A stretch of 64,000 bases of DNA from Oscillospiraceae bacterium (GTDB lineage: Bacteria; Bacillota; Clostridia; Oscillospirales; Ruminococcaceae), in the NCBI GenBank assembly GCA_021769525.1, contig JAETSQ010000008.1:1-64000 (forward strand), written 5' to 3'. Below are positions 30,156 to 39,790 of this stretch, piece after piece; position 1 is the first letter of the stretch; each line of letters opens with the position of its first letter. Below the pieces are notes generated by a model. That model had not been told where the DNA came from. It did not search any database and worked only from the letters and a program-made list of their open reading frames with translations. The position numbers were made by a program, and so were the translations under genes.

Positions 30156-30766
30156 TGGAGCGGCTGCGGGTGAAGTACCCGGTGATCGTGGAGGGGCGGT
30201 ACGACAAGGCGAAGCTCGCCTCCCTCATCGAGGGGGACATCCTCCAGACCGACGGATTCCGGGTCTTCTCGGACAAGAAGAAGCTGGCCCTCATCCGGCG
30301 GCTGGCGGCGGAGGAAAAGGTGGTCATCCTCACCGATTCGGACCGGGCGGGCTTTCGCATCCGGGGGTATCTGGCGGGGGCCATCCCCCCGGAGCGGGTG
30401 ATCCATGTCTACATCCCCCAGGTCCCCGGCAAGGAGCGGCGGAAGAAGCGCCCCTCCGCCGAGGGCACCCTGGGGGTGGAGGGGATGGATGCGGAGGTCC
30501 TCCGGGAGGCCCTGGCCAAGGCCGGGGCGCTGGCCGGGGAGGATGGGCCGCCCCGGCAGCCCATCACCAAGGGGATGCTCTACACCCTGGGGTTTTCCGG
30601 CGGGGAGGGGAGCGCCGCTCTGCGCCGGGCCCTTCTGGAGCGGCTGGGGCTTCCGGCGGGCATCGGGGCCAACGCCCTTCCGGGTGTCCTCACCCGGCTG
30701 GTGACCCCCCGGCAGCTGGAAGAGCTGGCGGAGGAGCTCAAAGGCGGGGCAGAGCCGCAGCAGTGA
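30155..30766 (+). CDS. Toprim-domain protein (RNase M5-like/DUF4093)
   Basis: YPVIVEGRYDKAKLASLIEGDILQTDGF and VVILTDSDRAGFRIRGYL Toprim motifs. Confidence 0.8.
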   Translation: MERLRVKYPVIVEGRYDKAKLASLIEGDILQTDGFRVFSDKKKLALIRRLAAEEKVVILTDSDRAGFRIRGYLAGAIPPERVIHVYIPQVPGKERRKKRPSAEGTLGVEGMDAEVLREALAKAGALAGEDGPPRQPITKGMLYTLGFSGGEGSAALRRALLERLGLPAGIGANALPGVLTRLVTPRQLEELAEELKGGAEPQQ

Positions 30767-30767
30767 C

Positions 30768-30985
30768 CGGCGGGAAAACCCCTCAGACATTTCCCTTTGG
30801 GAAATGCCAGCTCCCCTTTCAGGGGAGCCCTTGGCAGAACCGATAACTTTGCGCTCCGCCAGAGCCTCCCCTGAAAGGGGAGGGGGACCGCCGAAGGCGG
30901 TGGAGGGGTTCCCCCGCAGGGCCAAGCCTCCCTCGCCGAGGGAGGTGGTCCTCCGAAAGGAGGACCGGAGGGAGTTTTAGGCGCA
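30768..30985. repeat. Mosaic intergenic repeat copy, closely related to 16720-16965
   Basis: gcgggaaaacccctcagacatttccctttgggaaatgccagc...cttggcagaaccgataactttgcgctccgccagagcctcccctgaaaggggagg. Confidence 0.8.
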
Positions 30986-31099
30986 TGAGCCTCGACGGGT
31001 GCCAACCTGCTACAAAAAAGAAGAACCCGGCAATCGGGTAATCCTCTGGAGGGAGCGGCAAACGGCAACGCCCCAGATTCGATAAAAGGAGGGGAAAAT

Positions 31100-31273
31100 A
31101 TGGAGCCGGTTCATTATTTGGTCACAAAAATCGAGGGGGATTATGCTATACTGGTAACCACCGGCCGTCCGGAGGCCGTCGAGGCCCCGGTGGCCCTTGC
31201 CCTCCTCCCGGACGGCGTGGCGGAAGGGACCCGCCTGCTGTGGGAGGACCTGGAATACACCATCATCGGATAA
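31100..31273 (+). CDS. Small DUF3006-like protein (57 aa)
   Basis: MEPVHYLVTKIEGDYAILVTTGRPEAVEAPVALALLPDGVAEGTRLLWEDLEYTIIG; RBS aggagggg; absent from the supplied ORF track because of its length. Confidence 0.6.
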   Translation: MEPVHYLVTKIEGDYAILVTTGRPEAVEAPVALALLPDGVAEGTRLLWEDLEYTIIG

Positions 31274-31286
31274 GGACGGAGCGCCT

Positions 31287-31757
31287 ATGAGACTATTTTG
31301 CGGAGAACGGGCCATCCAGGTGAATGTCGTCGGCTACCAGTTCCCCTACGACCCCCTTCGGACCATCTACGACAACAACTGGCTGATGGTGCGCATCCGC
31401 CTGGCCGAGGGGATGCTCACCTACGACTTTGACGACCCCTGTATGACCGCCGCCGAGCTGGCCGACCTGGTGCGGGGGCTGGAGCACGTGTCCAAGGGCC
31501 TTACGGTGGAAAGCGAGGCCCAGTTCATCGAGCCCTATATGCGCCTGCACACCCACCGGTGCGTGGGGGGCGTGCTGGTGAACCTGGGGATCGCCCTGAC
31601 CGAGGAGGAGGATGACCCCAGCTTTGTGGAGCTCCAGGAGCGGCTGGAGGAAAACGACTGGGAGCGCTTCTGGGTCTCCGCCGTGCTGAGCGACGAGGAT
31701 TTTTCCCTGATGATCCGCCGCTTCCGGGAGATGTCGGAGCGGTTCCCCCAGCGGTGA
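31287..31757 (+). CDS. Hypothetical protein resembling WapI-family immunity proteins
   Basis: IQVNVVGYQFPYDPLRTIYDNNWLMVRIRL...FDDPCMTAAELADLVRGLE pattern; family assignment is from memory. Confidence 0.5.
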   Translation: MRLFCGERAIQVNVVGYQFPYDPLRTIYDNNWLMVRIRLAEGMLTYDFDDPCMTAAELADLVRGLEHVSKGLTVESEAQFIEPYMRLHTHRCVGGVLVNLGIALTEEEDDPSFVELQERLEENDWERFWVSAVLSDEDFSLMIRRFREMSERFPQR

Positions 31758-31825
31758 AGACCGGCGGGGCCGAAGCAGTAAAAAACCCGAACAGGATGAA
31801 AAGACGATACAAGGAGGAAACGGAA

Positions 31826-33412
31826 GTGGATTTGGAGCAGAGGATCGAAAACGCGAAGGAGAAGCTGGGGGACGCGGTGGAAAAGGCCGCGGACCGCGCG
31901 GAGGAAGCCGCCCAGCAGTTTTCCCAGGAGGTCTACACCGAGCAGGTGCGGGTGCGCCGGGAGAAGCTGGCGGCCCTCCAGGAGGAGGGCCACGACCCCT
32001 TCACCATCACCAAGTACCCGGTGAGCACCCTGGCCGTCCGGGCCAAGGCGGAATTTGCCGCCCGCCCCGAACCGGAGGACGAGGAGACCCCCGGCCCCCG
32101 CGTCTCCATCGCCGGGCGGCTGATGACCAAGCGGGGGATGGGCAAGGTGGGCTTTGCCGACCTCCAGGACAGCTCCGGGCGCATCCAGCTCTATGTCCGC
32201 AGGGACATCGTGGGGGAGGAGAGCTACGCCGCCTACAAGAAGTTCGACATCGGGGACATCGTCGGCGTCACCGGAGAGATGTTCCGCACCAAGATGGGGG
32301 AGATCTCGGTGCGGGTGCAGGAGATCACCCTGCTGGCAAAGGCCCTCCTGCCCCTGCCGGATAAGTGGAGCGGCCTCCGGGACGTGGATACCCGCTACCG
32401 GCAGCGGTATGTGGACCTCATCGTGAACCCCGGCGTGAAGGTCACCTTCTACAAGCGCTCCAAGATCATCAATGAGATCCGCAACTACCTGGACGGCAAG
32501 GGATTTTTGGAGGTGGATACCCCTATCCTCACCCCCTGCGAGATCGGCGCCGCCGCCCGGCCCTTCATCACCCACCACAACACCCTGGATATGGAGATGT
32601 ACCTGCGCATCGAGACCGAGCTGTACCTCAAGCGCCTGGTGGTGGGGGGCATGGACCGGGTCTACGAGGTGGGGCGCATCTTCCGCAACGAGGGGATGGA
32701 CACCAAGCACAACCCGGAGTTCACCACCGTGGAGCTGTACCAGGCCTACACCGACTACAAGGGCATGATGGACCTGGTGGAGGAGATGAACACCATGCTG
32801 GCCCAGAAGATCTGCGGTAGCACCAAGATCACCTACCAGGGCACCGAGATCGATATGGGCCATTGGGAGCGCCTCACCATGGTGGAGGCGGTGAAAAAAT
32901 ACTCCGGGGCGGATTATCACGCCTGGGAGAGCGACGAGGCTGCCCGCGCCTGCGCGGGGGAGCTCCATGTGGAGGTCCCGGCGGACGCCACCAAGGGGAC
33001 GGTGCTGGCGGAGCTCTTTGACGCCTTCGTGGAGGAAAAGCTCATCCAGCCCACCATCATCTACGACTACCCGGTGGAAAACAGCCCCCTGGCCAAGCGC
33101 AAGCCGGAGGACCCCGCTTTCACCGAGCGGTTTGAGTACTTCATCTGCGCCAGGGAGATGGGCAACGCCTTCTCGGAGCTCAACGACCCCATCGACCAGC
33201 GGCAGCGGTTTGAGAGGCAGGTGGCCCAGAAGCGGGCCCAGGAGCCGGGCACCAAGGCGGAGGTGGACGAGGACTATGTCACCGCCATGGAGTACGGGAT
33301 GCCCCCCATCGGCGGGCTGGGCTTCGGGGTGGACCGCCTGGTGATGCTCCTCACCGACAGCGCCTCCATCCGGGACGTGCTGCTCTTCCCCACGATGAAG
33401 CCGCTGGGCTGA
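31826..33412 (+). CDS. lysS: Lysyl-tRNA synthetase (class II), GTG start, extended N-terminus
   Basis: RQRYVDLIVNPGVK, GGAxRPFxTHHN-like region, GGLGFGVDRLVMLLTDSASIRDVLLFP; RBS aaggagg. Confidence 0.95.
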   Translation: MDLEQRIENAKEKLGDAVEKAADRAEEAAQQFSQEVYTEQVRVRREKLAALQEEGHDPFTITKYPVSTLAVRAKAEFAARPEPEDEETPGPRVSIAGRLMTKRGMGKVGFADLQDSSGRIQLYVRRDIVGEESYAAYKKFDIGDIVGVTGEMFRTKMGEISVRVQEITLLAKALLPLPDKWSGLRDVDTRYRQRYVDLIVNPGVKVTFYKRSKIINEIRNYLDGKGFLEVDTPILTPCEIGAAARPFITHHNTLDMEMYLRIETELYLKRLVVGGMDRVYEVGRIFRNEGMDTKHNPEFTTVELYQAYTDYKGMMDLVEEMNTMLAQKICGSTKITYQGTEIDMGHWERLTMVEAVKKYSGADYHAWESDEAARACAGELHVEVPADATKGTVLAELFDAFVEEKLIQPTIIYDYPVENSPLAKRKPEDPAFTERFEYFICAREMGNAFSELNDPIDQRQRFERQVAQKRAQEPGTKAEVDEDYVTAMEYGMPPIGGLGFGVDRLVMLLTDSASIRDVLLFPTMKPLG

Positions 33413-33414
33413 CA

Positions 33415-33650
33415 GGGCGCCCCCGGCAGCATAGGTGAATGCTTGGAGCCTTACTCCCTCCGGCTGACCTATCGGTCAGCCACCTCCCTCTTAGAGGGAG
33501 GCTTGGCTGTCTGCCGCTAGCCTAACGTCTTTTCGCCCTGCGCTTGTTTTTCAAGGAAATTGGCCGTTCTTCTTTTTGCTTCTTTTTCTTCTTTCGCAAG
33601 AAGAAAAAGAAGCGGGGTGTGGGGCGGAGCCCCATCGGAGCCCCATCAAA
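33415..33650. repeat. Mosaic intergenic repeat copy
   Basis: cctccctcttagagggagg; ttctttttgcttctttttcttctttcgcaagaagaaaaagaagcggggtgtggggcggagcccc. Confidence 0.65.
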
Positions 33651-33678
33651 CCAGCAGGCAGGGAAGGAGGGGAGGCAG

Positions 33679-34191
33679 ATGGATGCCCACCGAAAAGAGA
33701 TACTGGCGGAGATCTGGAGCGCCCAGGATGACGCCTACGAGCTGATGTATGAATACAACTCCCTTCCCCACTACTACGGCGAGAACATCCTCTACCAGGC
33801 GGAGGGGCAGATCATCGACTTTGTAGCCATCCACCCCGGCATCACCATCACGGAGCTGGGGACCCTGCTGCAAAAGACCCCCAGCGCCTGCTCCCAGCTG
33901 GTGCGGAGGCTCCGGGCCAAGGGCTGGGTGGAGCAGACCCGCAACGAAGAGAACAACCGCCTCTATAACCTCACCCTGACGGAAAGCGGGATGAGCATTT
34001 ACCGGGATCACCTCCAGTTTGCCCAGAGCTGCCAGAACATCGCCTTTGGGCTGCTCTCGGAGTTTTCCACCGAGGAGCTGGAAAACCACCTGCGGGTGCA
34101 GCGGCGGCTCATCGAGGCCTACCAGGGGGATGTGATGCGCAGCCGGACCAGGCTGGCCGTTCCGGAAAAAGACGAAAAGGCTCCGGAATAG
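33679..34191 (+). CDS. MarR-family transcriptional regulator
   Basis: winged helix ITITELGTLLQKTPSACSQLVRRLRAKGWVEQTRNEENNRLYNLTLTESG. Confidence 0.85.
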   Translation: MDAHRKEILAEIWSAQDDAYELMYEYNSLPHYYGENILYQAEGQIIDFVAIHPGITITELGTLLQKTPSACSQLVRRLRAKGWVEQTRNEENNRLYNLTLTESGMSIYRDHLQFAQSCQNIAFGLLSEFSTEELENHLRVQRRLIEAYQGDVMRSRTRLAVPEKDEKAPE

Positions 34192-34215
34192 ACCGGAGGG
34201 GTATGGGAAAGAAGC

Positions 34216-34773
34216 ATGGGAAGGGGGAGAGCCGCCGTGGGGCAGAAAGGCCTGGGGGAGAAGGAGCTTGCCCTGGAGATGGAGCGGCTCTACCGGGAAT
34301 ACCGCTCCCCCATGTTCCGCATCGCCCTCGCCATCCTCCGGGATGAGGGCCTGGCGGAGGACGCGGTGCAGCAGTCCTTCCTGAAGATCTTTCAGAATTT
34401 AGAAAAAATTGACCGGTCCGACTGCAATAAAACCAAGTCCTTCATCGTTATCTTAGTAAAGAACACAGCCATCGACCTCTACCGCCGCCGGGGCCGGGAG
34501 AACGTCATCTCCTTTGAGGACCTGGAAAAGCCCCTGCCGGACCGGGAGACACAGCCGGAGGACCGGGCCATCGCGAAGCTGGAGGGAGAGAAGCTGTCCG
34601 CCTGCCTCGCCAAGATGGAGGATAAGTACGCGAACCTCCTGCTGCTGCGGTACTACCACGGCTACCAGAACCGGGAGATCGCGGAGCTTTTGGGGATGAG
34701 CCAGGCCCAGGTGGCCATGGGCATCTACCGCGGCAAGCAGCGCCTGGGGAAGATGCTCCAGGAAACACCGTAA
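34216..34773 (+). CDS. ECF-type RNA polymerase sigma factor
   Basis: sigma2 LRDEGLAEDAVQQSFLKIFQNL; sigma4 LLLLRYYHGYQNREIAELLGMSQAQVAMGIYRGKQRL. Confidence 0.9.
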   Translation: MGRGRAAVGQKGLGEKELALEMERLYREYRSPMFRIALAILRDEGLAEDAVQQSFLKIFQNLEKIDRSDCNKTKSFIVILVKNTAIDLYRRRGRENVISFEDLEKPLPDRETQPEDRAIAKLEGEKLSACLAKMEDKYANLLLLRYYHGYQNREIAELLGMSQAQVAMGIYRGKQRLGKMLQETP

Positions 34774-34799
34774 ATTTTACACGGAAGGGGGGATACGCC

Positions 34800-35495
34800 A
34801 TGGGACACGAGCAGGAATGGGAACGCCTTTTCGCCGAGGGAGCCGGGGGGTACGCCGGCCAGTTGGCAAGCCAACTGGAAAGCGGGGAGAGAACTTTCTC
34901 CCCCCGCTTTCAGTCCGCCATGGATGAGATGATCCTCCGGGAGGCCTCCCGCCGGAGCAGGGGCAAGACCGCCGGCTGGACCCGGCAGCTGCGGGCCGCC
35001 GGGCTGGCGCTGGTCTGCCTCATCGGGCTTGGGGCCGGCGCCATGCGGGTGGAGGCCATCCGCATCCCCCTGATGGACTTCCTTGTGGGGGAAAAGGAGA
35101 GCTACACCCAGGTGACCTTCCCTTCCCTGGAGGGAAACGCCGCCTTCCGGGGGGAGGTCCAGGACTATCTGCCCACCCGGCTGCCCCAGGGCTACCGCCT
35201 GGAGAGCGTGGAGGGGGACAGCCGCTTCATCCACAGCGCCTACGTGAACGACAGCGGGGACAGGTTCTTCCTCTCCGCCACCCCCAGCAGCGGTGCCTCG
35301 GTGATGCTGGACCGCCAGGGGGCGGTGGTGACCCAGACCGAGATCGGCACACGGGGGGCGTTTATCAGCCGGCGCACCCAGGATGACCGCATCGTGGTGC
35401 TGATGTTCGACCAGGACTACGCCTACACCCTCACCGGCTACCTGGAGCAGTCGGAGGCCGTATCGGTGATGGAATCCATCCCCGGCGCGGGATAA
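34800..35495 (+). CDS. Membrane-anchored DUF4367-like protein (probable anti-sigma partner)
   Basis: One TM segment (LRAAGLALVCLIGLGAGAM), extracytoplasmic domain with LPQGYRLESVEGDSR, adjacent to the ECF sigma gene. Confidence 0.65.
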   Translation: MGHEQEWERLFAEGAGGYAGQLASQLESGERTFSPRFQSAMDEMILREASRRSRGKTAGWTRQLRAAGLALVCLIGLGAGAMRVEAIRIPLMDFLVGEKESYTQVTFPSLEGNAAFRGEVQDYLPTRLPQGYRLESVEGDSRFIHSAYVNDSGDRFFLSATPSSGASVMLDRQGAVVTQTEIGTRGAFISRRTQDDRIVVLMFDQDYAYTLTGYLEQSEAVSVMESIPGAG

Positions 35496-35703
35496 GCCAT
35501 CCGCGGGGGCAAAGCGCGCGGCACAGCCGGGGCGCCGGGCCAATGCCCGGCGCCCCGGAGCCTTTTTGGCGCTTTAGCGACAAAGAACCCCCGGTTCTAC
35601 CGGGGGGAGAAAAACTTTAGCATATGCAAAAATAACCTACTGTGATATAGTGGTAAAGGTTTGGTGACCGCATTACCAAAATAAAACAGGGGGTTATTAA
35701 CCT

Positions 35704-36170
35704 ATGGAAAGAAGGAACTACAGCATGGTGCTCACAGCACATGGAGATGTCAGTATTACACAGTGTTTGCCCCAAAGTATCGAAGGAGGGAGATATATGG
35801 GAAACTAAAAGCAGATATAGGACAAATTTTGAGAAAACTGTGTGAGGAAAAGAAAGTAGAGATTATAGAAGCAGAGGCGTGTCCGGATCACATTCATATG
35901 CTGGTAAATATTCCACTATATTTAAGTGTATCGCAATTTATAGGATTTCTCAAGGGAAAAAGTACATTGATGATATTTGACAGGCATGCCAATCTCAAGT
36001 ACAAATATGGAAGTCGACATTTCTGGTGCCGAGGATATTATGTTGATACAGTAGGGAAAAACAAAAAAGTAATAGCGGAATATATCCGAGGACAGTTGGA
36101 AGAAGACGAAATGGCAGAGAAGATGACATTAAAGGAATACAGGGACCCGTTCACGGGTGACAAGAAGTAA
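35704..36170 (+). pseudogene. tnpA: IS200/IS605 Y1 transposase TnpA, 5' frameshifted
   Basis: EAEACPDHIHMLVNIP (HUH), FDRHANLKYKYGSRHFWCRGYYVDTVGKN. The expected N-terminus (QHGAHSTWRCQYYTVFAPKYRR) is in the transposase frame, but the only ATG (35704) is in another frame. Confidence 0.75.
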
Positions 36171-36182
36171 AAGGCACTGAAA

Positions 36183-36208
36183 AAGGCCGCTTTAGCAGCG
36201 GCCTGTAA
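36183..36208 (+). terminator. Hairpin after tnpA
   Basis: aaggccgctttagcagcggcctg. Confidence 0.5.
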
Positions 36209-36694
36209 TAGTAATGCGGTGTCAAACCTTCGTAGGGGTTGAGCCTGTAATTGGCCCTTCTAGGGCCTGTGCAAACCCCCACTTCAGTGGGGGTTTTGAT
36301 TGATCATAATTTGGGTCCCTTTTTCTCGTTCTCCTGTTGCCAAAGGGCAAAAGCCTGTTTTCCTTCTTCGCTTTCCGGGTATGCCCGCATGAGGGGCAAG
36401 AGAGTGTAGGCAAATGTTTCCATTTCACGGCGGGGAATCCCCGTTTCCTATCTGCATTATTCTTGGACAAGGCATGACCGAGCATGGGCGCAGGAGCGCG
36501 GGCCGCGAAAAATCTGGCTGCGCCGGAAGAAACTGGAAACATAATTCCTGCGCCGCGGAGCACACTAACCACGAAGCAGCGGCAAACCTTCCACGACCGC
36601 CGCGGCTTAGAATTTCAGGTCCGCCTTGGAGGCTCCCGAATTTCCCCCAGCCTCCGGATGCGGCCAAATCCAAGGAAGAACAGGTGATTTTAAG

Positions 36695-37795
36695 ATGAAA
36701 ACAAAGCGACTTGCGGCCCTTTCCATCGCGGCGGCGCTGGTACTGGCTCTGGGGATGAGCGGCTGCACCGGCGGCTGCTCCATGAACGGAAACACCTCCA
36801 TGCCCTCCTCCCCCGGCGGTGTCTCCGGCAGCGTTTCCGGAAGTGTGGGGAATGGTTCCGGCTCCTCCGGCAGCTCCCAGCACTCCGGTTCCTCCGGCAG
36901 CATCAGCAATTCTCCCTCCAGCCTGCCGGACGATAACCTGATGGACGATATTGAAAGCGGGATGGACGACATCCTGGACGATGTCACCGGCGATAACAGC
37001 CGGCCGGACGGCTCCAGCTCCTCCCGCCCCGGTTCCGGTTCCAGTTCCGGCTCCGAGTCTTCCTCTGCAACCACCACCATGGGCACCGATCTGGGGGAGA
37101 TCGGTGCCCTCTCCGCCAAGGGGCTGGATTGGGGCCCCGGAGGCCCGCGGGATGAAAAGAACCGCTCCCAGGGGGCCCTCCTCTACAACCAGAAGTACGG
37201 CAAGTATGACGCCCTCTTCCTGGCGGCGGATGAGCCGGTGGTCTACATGACCTTCGACGAGGGGTATGAAAACGGCCTGACCCCCACCTTCCTGGCGATC
37301 TTAAAGGAAAAGGGCGTGAAGGGACTGTTCTTCGTTACTTACGACTTTGCGAACCGGGAGCCGGAGCTGGTGAAGCAGATCATCGCGGAGGGCCATGTCC
37401 TGGGGAACCACAGCTGGAGCCACAAGAACTACAGCACCCTCACCCCCAAGGAGGCGGCGGAGGACCTGATGAAGCTCCACGACTATGTGAAGGAAAACTT
37501 TGACTACGAGATGAAATATTTCCGCTTCCCCAGCGGGAACTTCAACGAGCAGACCCTGGCGGTGGTGCAGTCCATGGGGTACAAGTCGGTCTTCTGGTCC
37601 TTTGCCTACCAGGACTGGCTGACCGATAAACAGCCGGAGGCCGCCGCCTCGGAGGAGCGGCTGGTAAAGGCCGCCTGTCCGGGGAATATCTACCTCCTCC
37701 ACGCGGTGAGCACCACCAACGCCCAGATCATGGGCAGCTTCATCGACCGGGTGCGGGACGCCGGGTACACCTGGGGGGATCCGGCTACGCTGTAA
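36695..37795 (+). CDS. Lipoprotein polysaccharide deacetylase (PdaA-like, NodB domain) with Ser/Gly-rich linker
   Basis: Lipobox LGMSGC; TFDEGYENG, GNHSWSHKNYS, YFRFPSGNFNE motifs. Confidence 0.9.
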   Translation: MKTKRLAALSIAAALVLALGMSGCTGGCSMNGNTSMPSSPGGVSGSVSGSVGNGSGSSGSSQHSGSSGSISNSPSSLPDDNLMDDIESGMDDILDDVTGDNSRPDGSSSSRPGSGSSSGSESSSATTTMGTDLGEIGALSAKGLDWGPGGPRDEKNRSQGALLYNQKYGKYDALFLAADEPVVYMTFDEGYENGLTPTFLAILKEKGVKGLFFVTYDFANREPELVKQIIAEGHVLGNHSWSHKNYSTLTPKEAAEDLMKLHDYVKENFDYEMKYFRFPSGNFNEQTLAVVQSMGYKSVFWSFAYQDWLTDKQPEAAASEERLVKAACPGNIYLLHAVSTTNAQIMGSFIDRVRDAGYTWGDPATL

Positions 37796-37865
37796 CACGA
37801 CGCAAAAAAAGCCAGGGCCTGCCGTGGGGCGGGTCCTGGTCTTCTTTTGCGCAAAGCGGGTGCCT

Positions 37866-38105
37866 TTATTCCTCGGCGGGGGTCTCCTCGGCTTCTTCCT
37901 CCTGGGGGGCGTCCTCATCCCCGCAGTCGGCGCAGCCGTCGCAGCAGCAGTCCTCGTCGTCCTCGCCATAATATTCCATCAGTTCATCGTCCAGATCGTC
38001 GCAAAGGGCGCAGTTGCGCCGCTTGAAGTAGGCGATCAGGGCCACCAGCAGGCCAACGATGGATACCAGCAGGGCGATGATGGAGATCACGGTGCCTTTC
38101 CTCAT
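37866..38105 (-). CDS. Small single-TM protein with acidic Cys-rich tail
   Basis: MRKGTVISIIALLVSIVGLLVALIAYFKRRNCALCDDLDDELMEYYGEDDEDCCCDGCADCGDEDAPQEEEAEETPAEE; RBS aggaggt on the minus strand. Confidence 0.7.
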   Translation of the reverse strand: MRKGTVISIIALLVSIVGLLVALIAYFKRRNCALCDDLDDELMEYYGEDDEDCCCDGCADCGDEDAPQEEEAEETPAEE

Positions 38106-38217
38106 TTCGGTTGAACCTCCTTCTCTTTGTTGTGGTTTGGCTTCTTATTATTATATTACGAAATCCGGGAAATAACAACTGCCTGGGAAGAAAATCTCCC
38201 GCCTGCAAAGGGAGCGC

Positions 38218-39738
38218 TTACTTTACCAGCAGGCTCTTGCCGTCCATCTCCGGGGGCTGGGGCAGGCCCAGCACCTCCAGCATGGTGGGGGCGATGTCCG
38301 CCAGGCGGCCGCCATCCCGCAGGGCCTTGGCCCCGGTGCCCACCGCCACAAAGGGGACGGGGTTGGTGGTGTGGGCGGTGAAGGGCTTTCCGTCCGGCTC
38401 GTACATCTGGTCGGCGTTGCCGTGGTCGGCGGTGATGAGGGCCGCGCCCCCCAGCTCCCGGATCTTGGCTACCATCCGGCCCACGCAGGTATCCACCGTC
38501 TCCACCGCCTTGACGGCGGCCTCAAAGATGCCGGTGTGGCCCACCATATCGCAGTTGGCAAAGTTCAGGATGATGACATCATATTTGCCGCTGTCCAGCC
38601 GGGCGATCACCTCGTCGGTGACCTCATATGCGCTCATTTCCGGCTTCAGGTCGTAGGTAGCCACCTTGGGGCTGGGGATCAGGGCCCGGTCCTCGCCGGG
38701 GCAGGGGGCCTCCACGCCGCCGTTGAAGAAGAAGGTGACATGGGCGTACTTCTCGGTCTCCGCGATGCGCAGCTGGGTGAGCCCCTTGTCCGAGATGTAC
38801 TGGCCGAAGGTGTTCTGGAGGGACTGGGGCGGGAAGGCGATCTTCACGTTCGGCATGGTGGCGTCATACTGGGTCATGCAGACGTAGTAGAGGGAGAACA
38901 GCCCCTTCTCCCTGGGGAAGCCGGAAAACTCCGGATCCACCAGGGAGCGGGTGATCTCCCTGGCCCGGTCCGGGCGGAAGTTGATGAAGATGACCGAGTC
39001 GCCGGGGCTGATGGTCCCGTCAGGGCAGCAGACGGTGGGGACCACAAATTCATCGGTGGTGCCGGCGGCGTAGGAATCCTCCATGGCCTTCACCGGGTCC
39101 GGCTGGAGGATGCCCCAGCCGTTTACCATGGCGTTGTAGGCCTTCTCCACCCGTTCCCAGCGGTTGTCCCGGTCCATGGCGTAGTAGCGGCCGGAGATGG
39201 TGGCGATGCGGCCCACGCCGATCCGCTCCATCTCCCCCAGGAGGCCCTGGATGTAGCCCTTGCCGGAGGCGGGCGGGGTGTCCCGGCCGTCCATAAAGCA
39301 GTGGACATAGACCTTGGTGAGGCCCTGGCGCTTCGCCATCTCCAAGAGGCCGAAGAGGTGGCTCTGGTGGCTGTGGACGCCGCCGTCGGACATAAGGCCC
39401 ATCAGATGGAGGGCAGTGCCCTTTTCCTTGGCGTTCTCCATGGCCCCCGCCAGGACCTCGTTGTGGTCGATCTCCCGCTCCTTCACCGCCTTGGTGATGC
39501 GGGTCAGCTCCTGGTAGACCACACGGCCGGCGCCGATGTTGGTGTGCCCCACCTCGGAGTTGCCCATCTGGCCCTCCGGCAGACCCACGTCCATGCCGGA
39601 GGCGCCGATGTCGGTGCGGGGATTTTCCGCAAAGATGCGGTCCAGGTTGGGGGTGTTGGCGGCATGGATGGCATTGCCGTAGTCCTCGGCGCGGTCGCCG
39701 AAGCCATCCATGATGATGAGTGCAAGCGGTTTCTTCAT
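38218..39738 (-). CDS. gpmI: 2,3-bisphosphoglycerate-independent phosphoglycerate mutase
   Basis: [42 protein letters not shown]. Confidence 0.97.
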   Translation of the reverse strand: MKKPLALIIMDGFGDRAEDYGNAIHAANTPNLDRIFAENPRTDIGASGMDVGLPEGQMGNSEVGHTNIGAGRVVYQELTRITKAVKEREIDHNEVLAGAMENAKEKGTALHLMGLMSDGGVHSHQSHLFGLLEMAKRQGLTKVYVHCFMDGRDTPPASGKGYIQGLLGEMERIGVGRIATISGRYYAMDRDNRWERVEKAYNAMVNGWGILQPDPVKAMEDSYAAGTTDEFVVPTVCCPDGTISPGDSVIFINFRPDRAREITRSLVDPEFSGFPREKGLFSLYYVCMTQYDATMPNVKIAFPPQSLQNTFGQYISDKGLTQLRIAETEKYAHVTFFFNGGVEAPCPGEDRALIPSPKVATYDLKPEMSAYEVTDEVIARLDSGKYDVIILNFANCDMVGHTGIFEAAVKAVETVDTCVGRMVAKIRELGGAALITADHGNADQMYEPDGKPFTAHTTNPVPFVAVGTGAKALRDGGRLADIAPTMLEVLGLPQPPEMDGKSLLVK

Positions 39739-39790
39739 GGTTCCATTATCTCCTTTGACTGGTGCTTGTAGGGGTGCGCTGCGCCGGGCC

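Larger units (their letters stand above)
35580..36300 (+). mobile_element. IS200/IS605-family element (tnpA-only), approximate boundaries
   Basis: Y1 transposase plus end hairpins acccccggttctaccgggggg (~35588) and aacccccacttcagtgggggttt (~36275). Lower GC than flanks. Confidence 0.7.
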
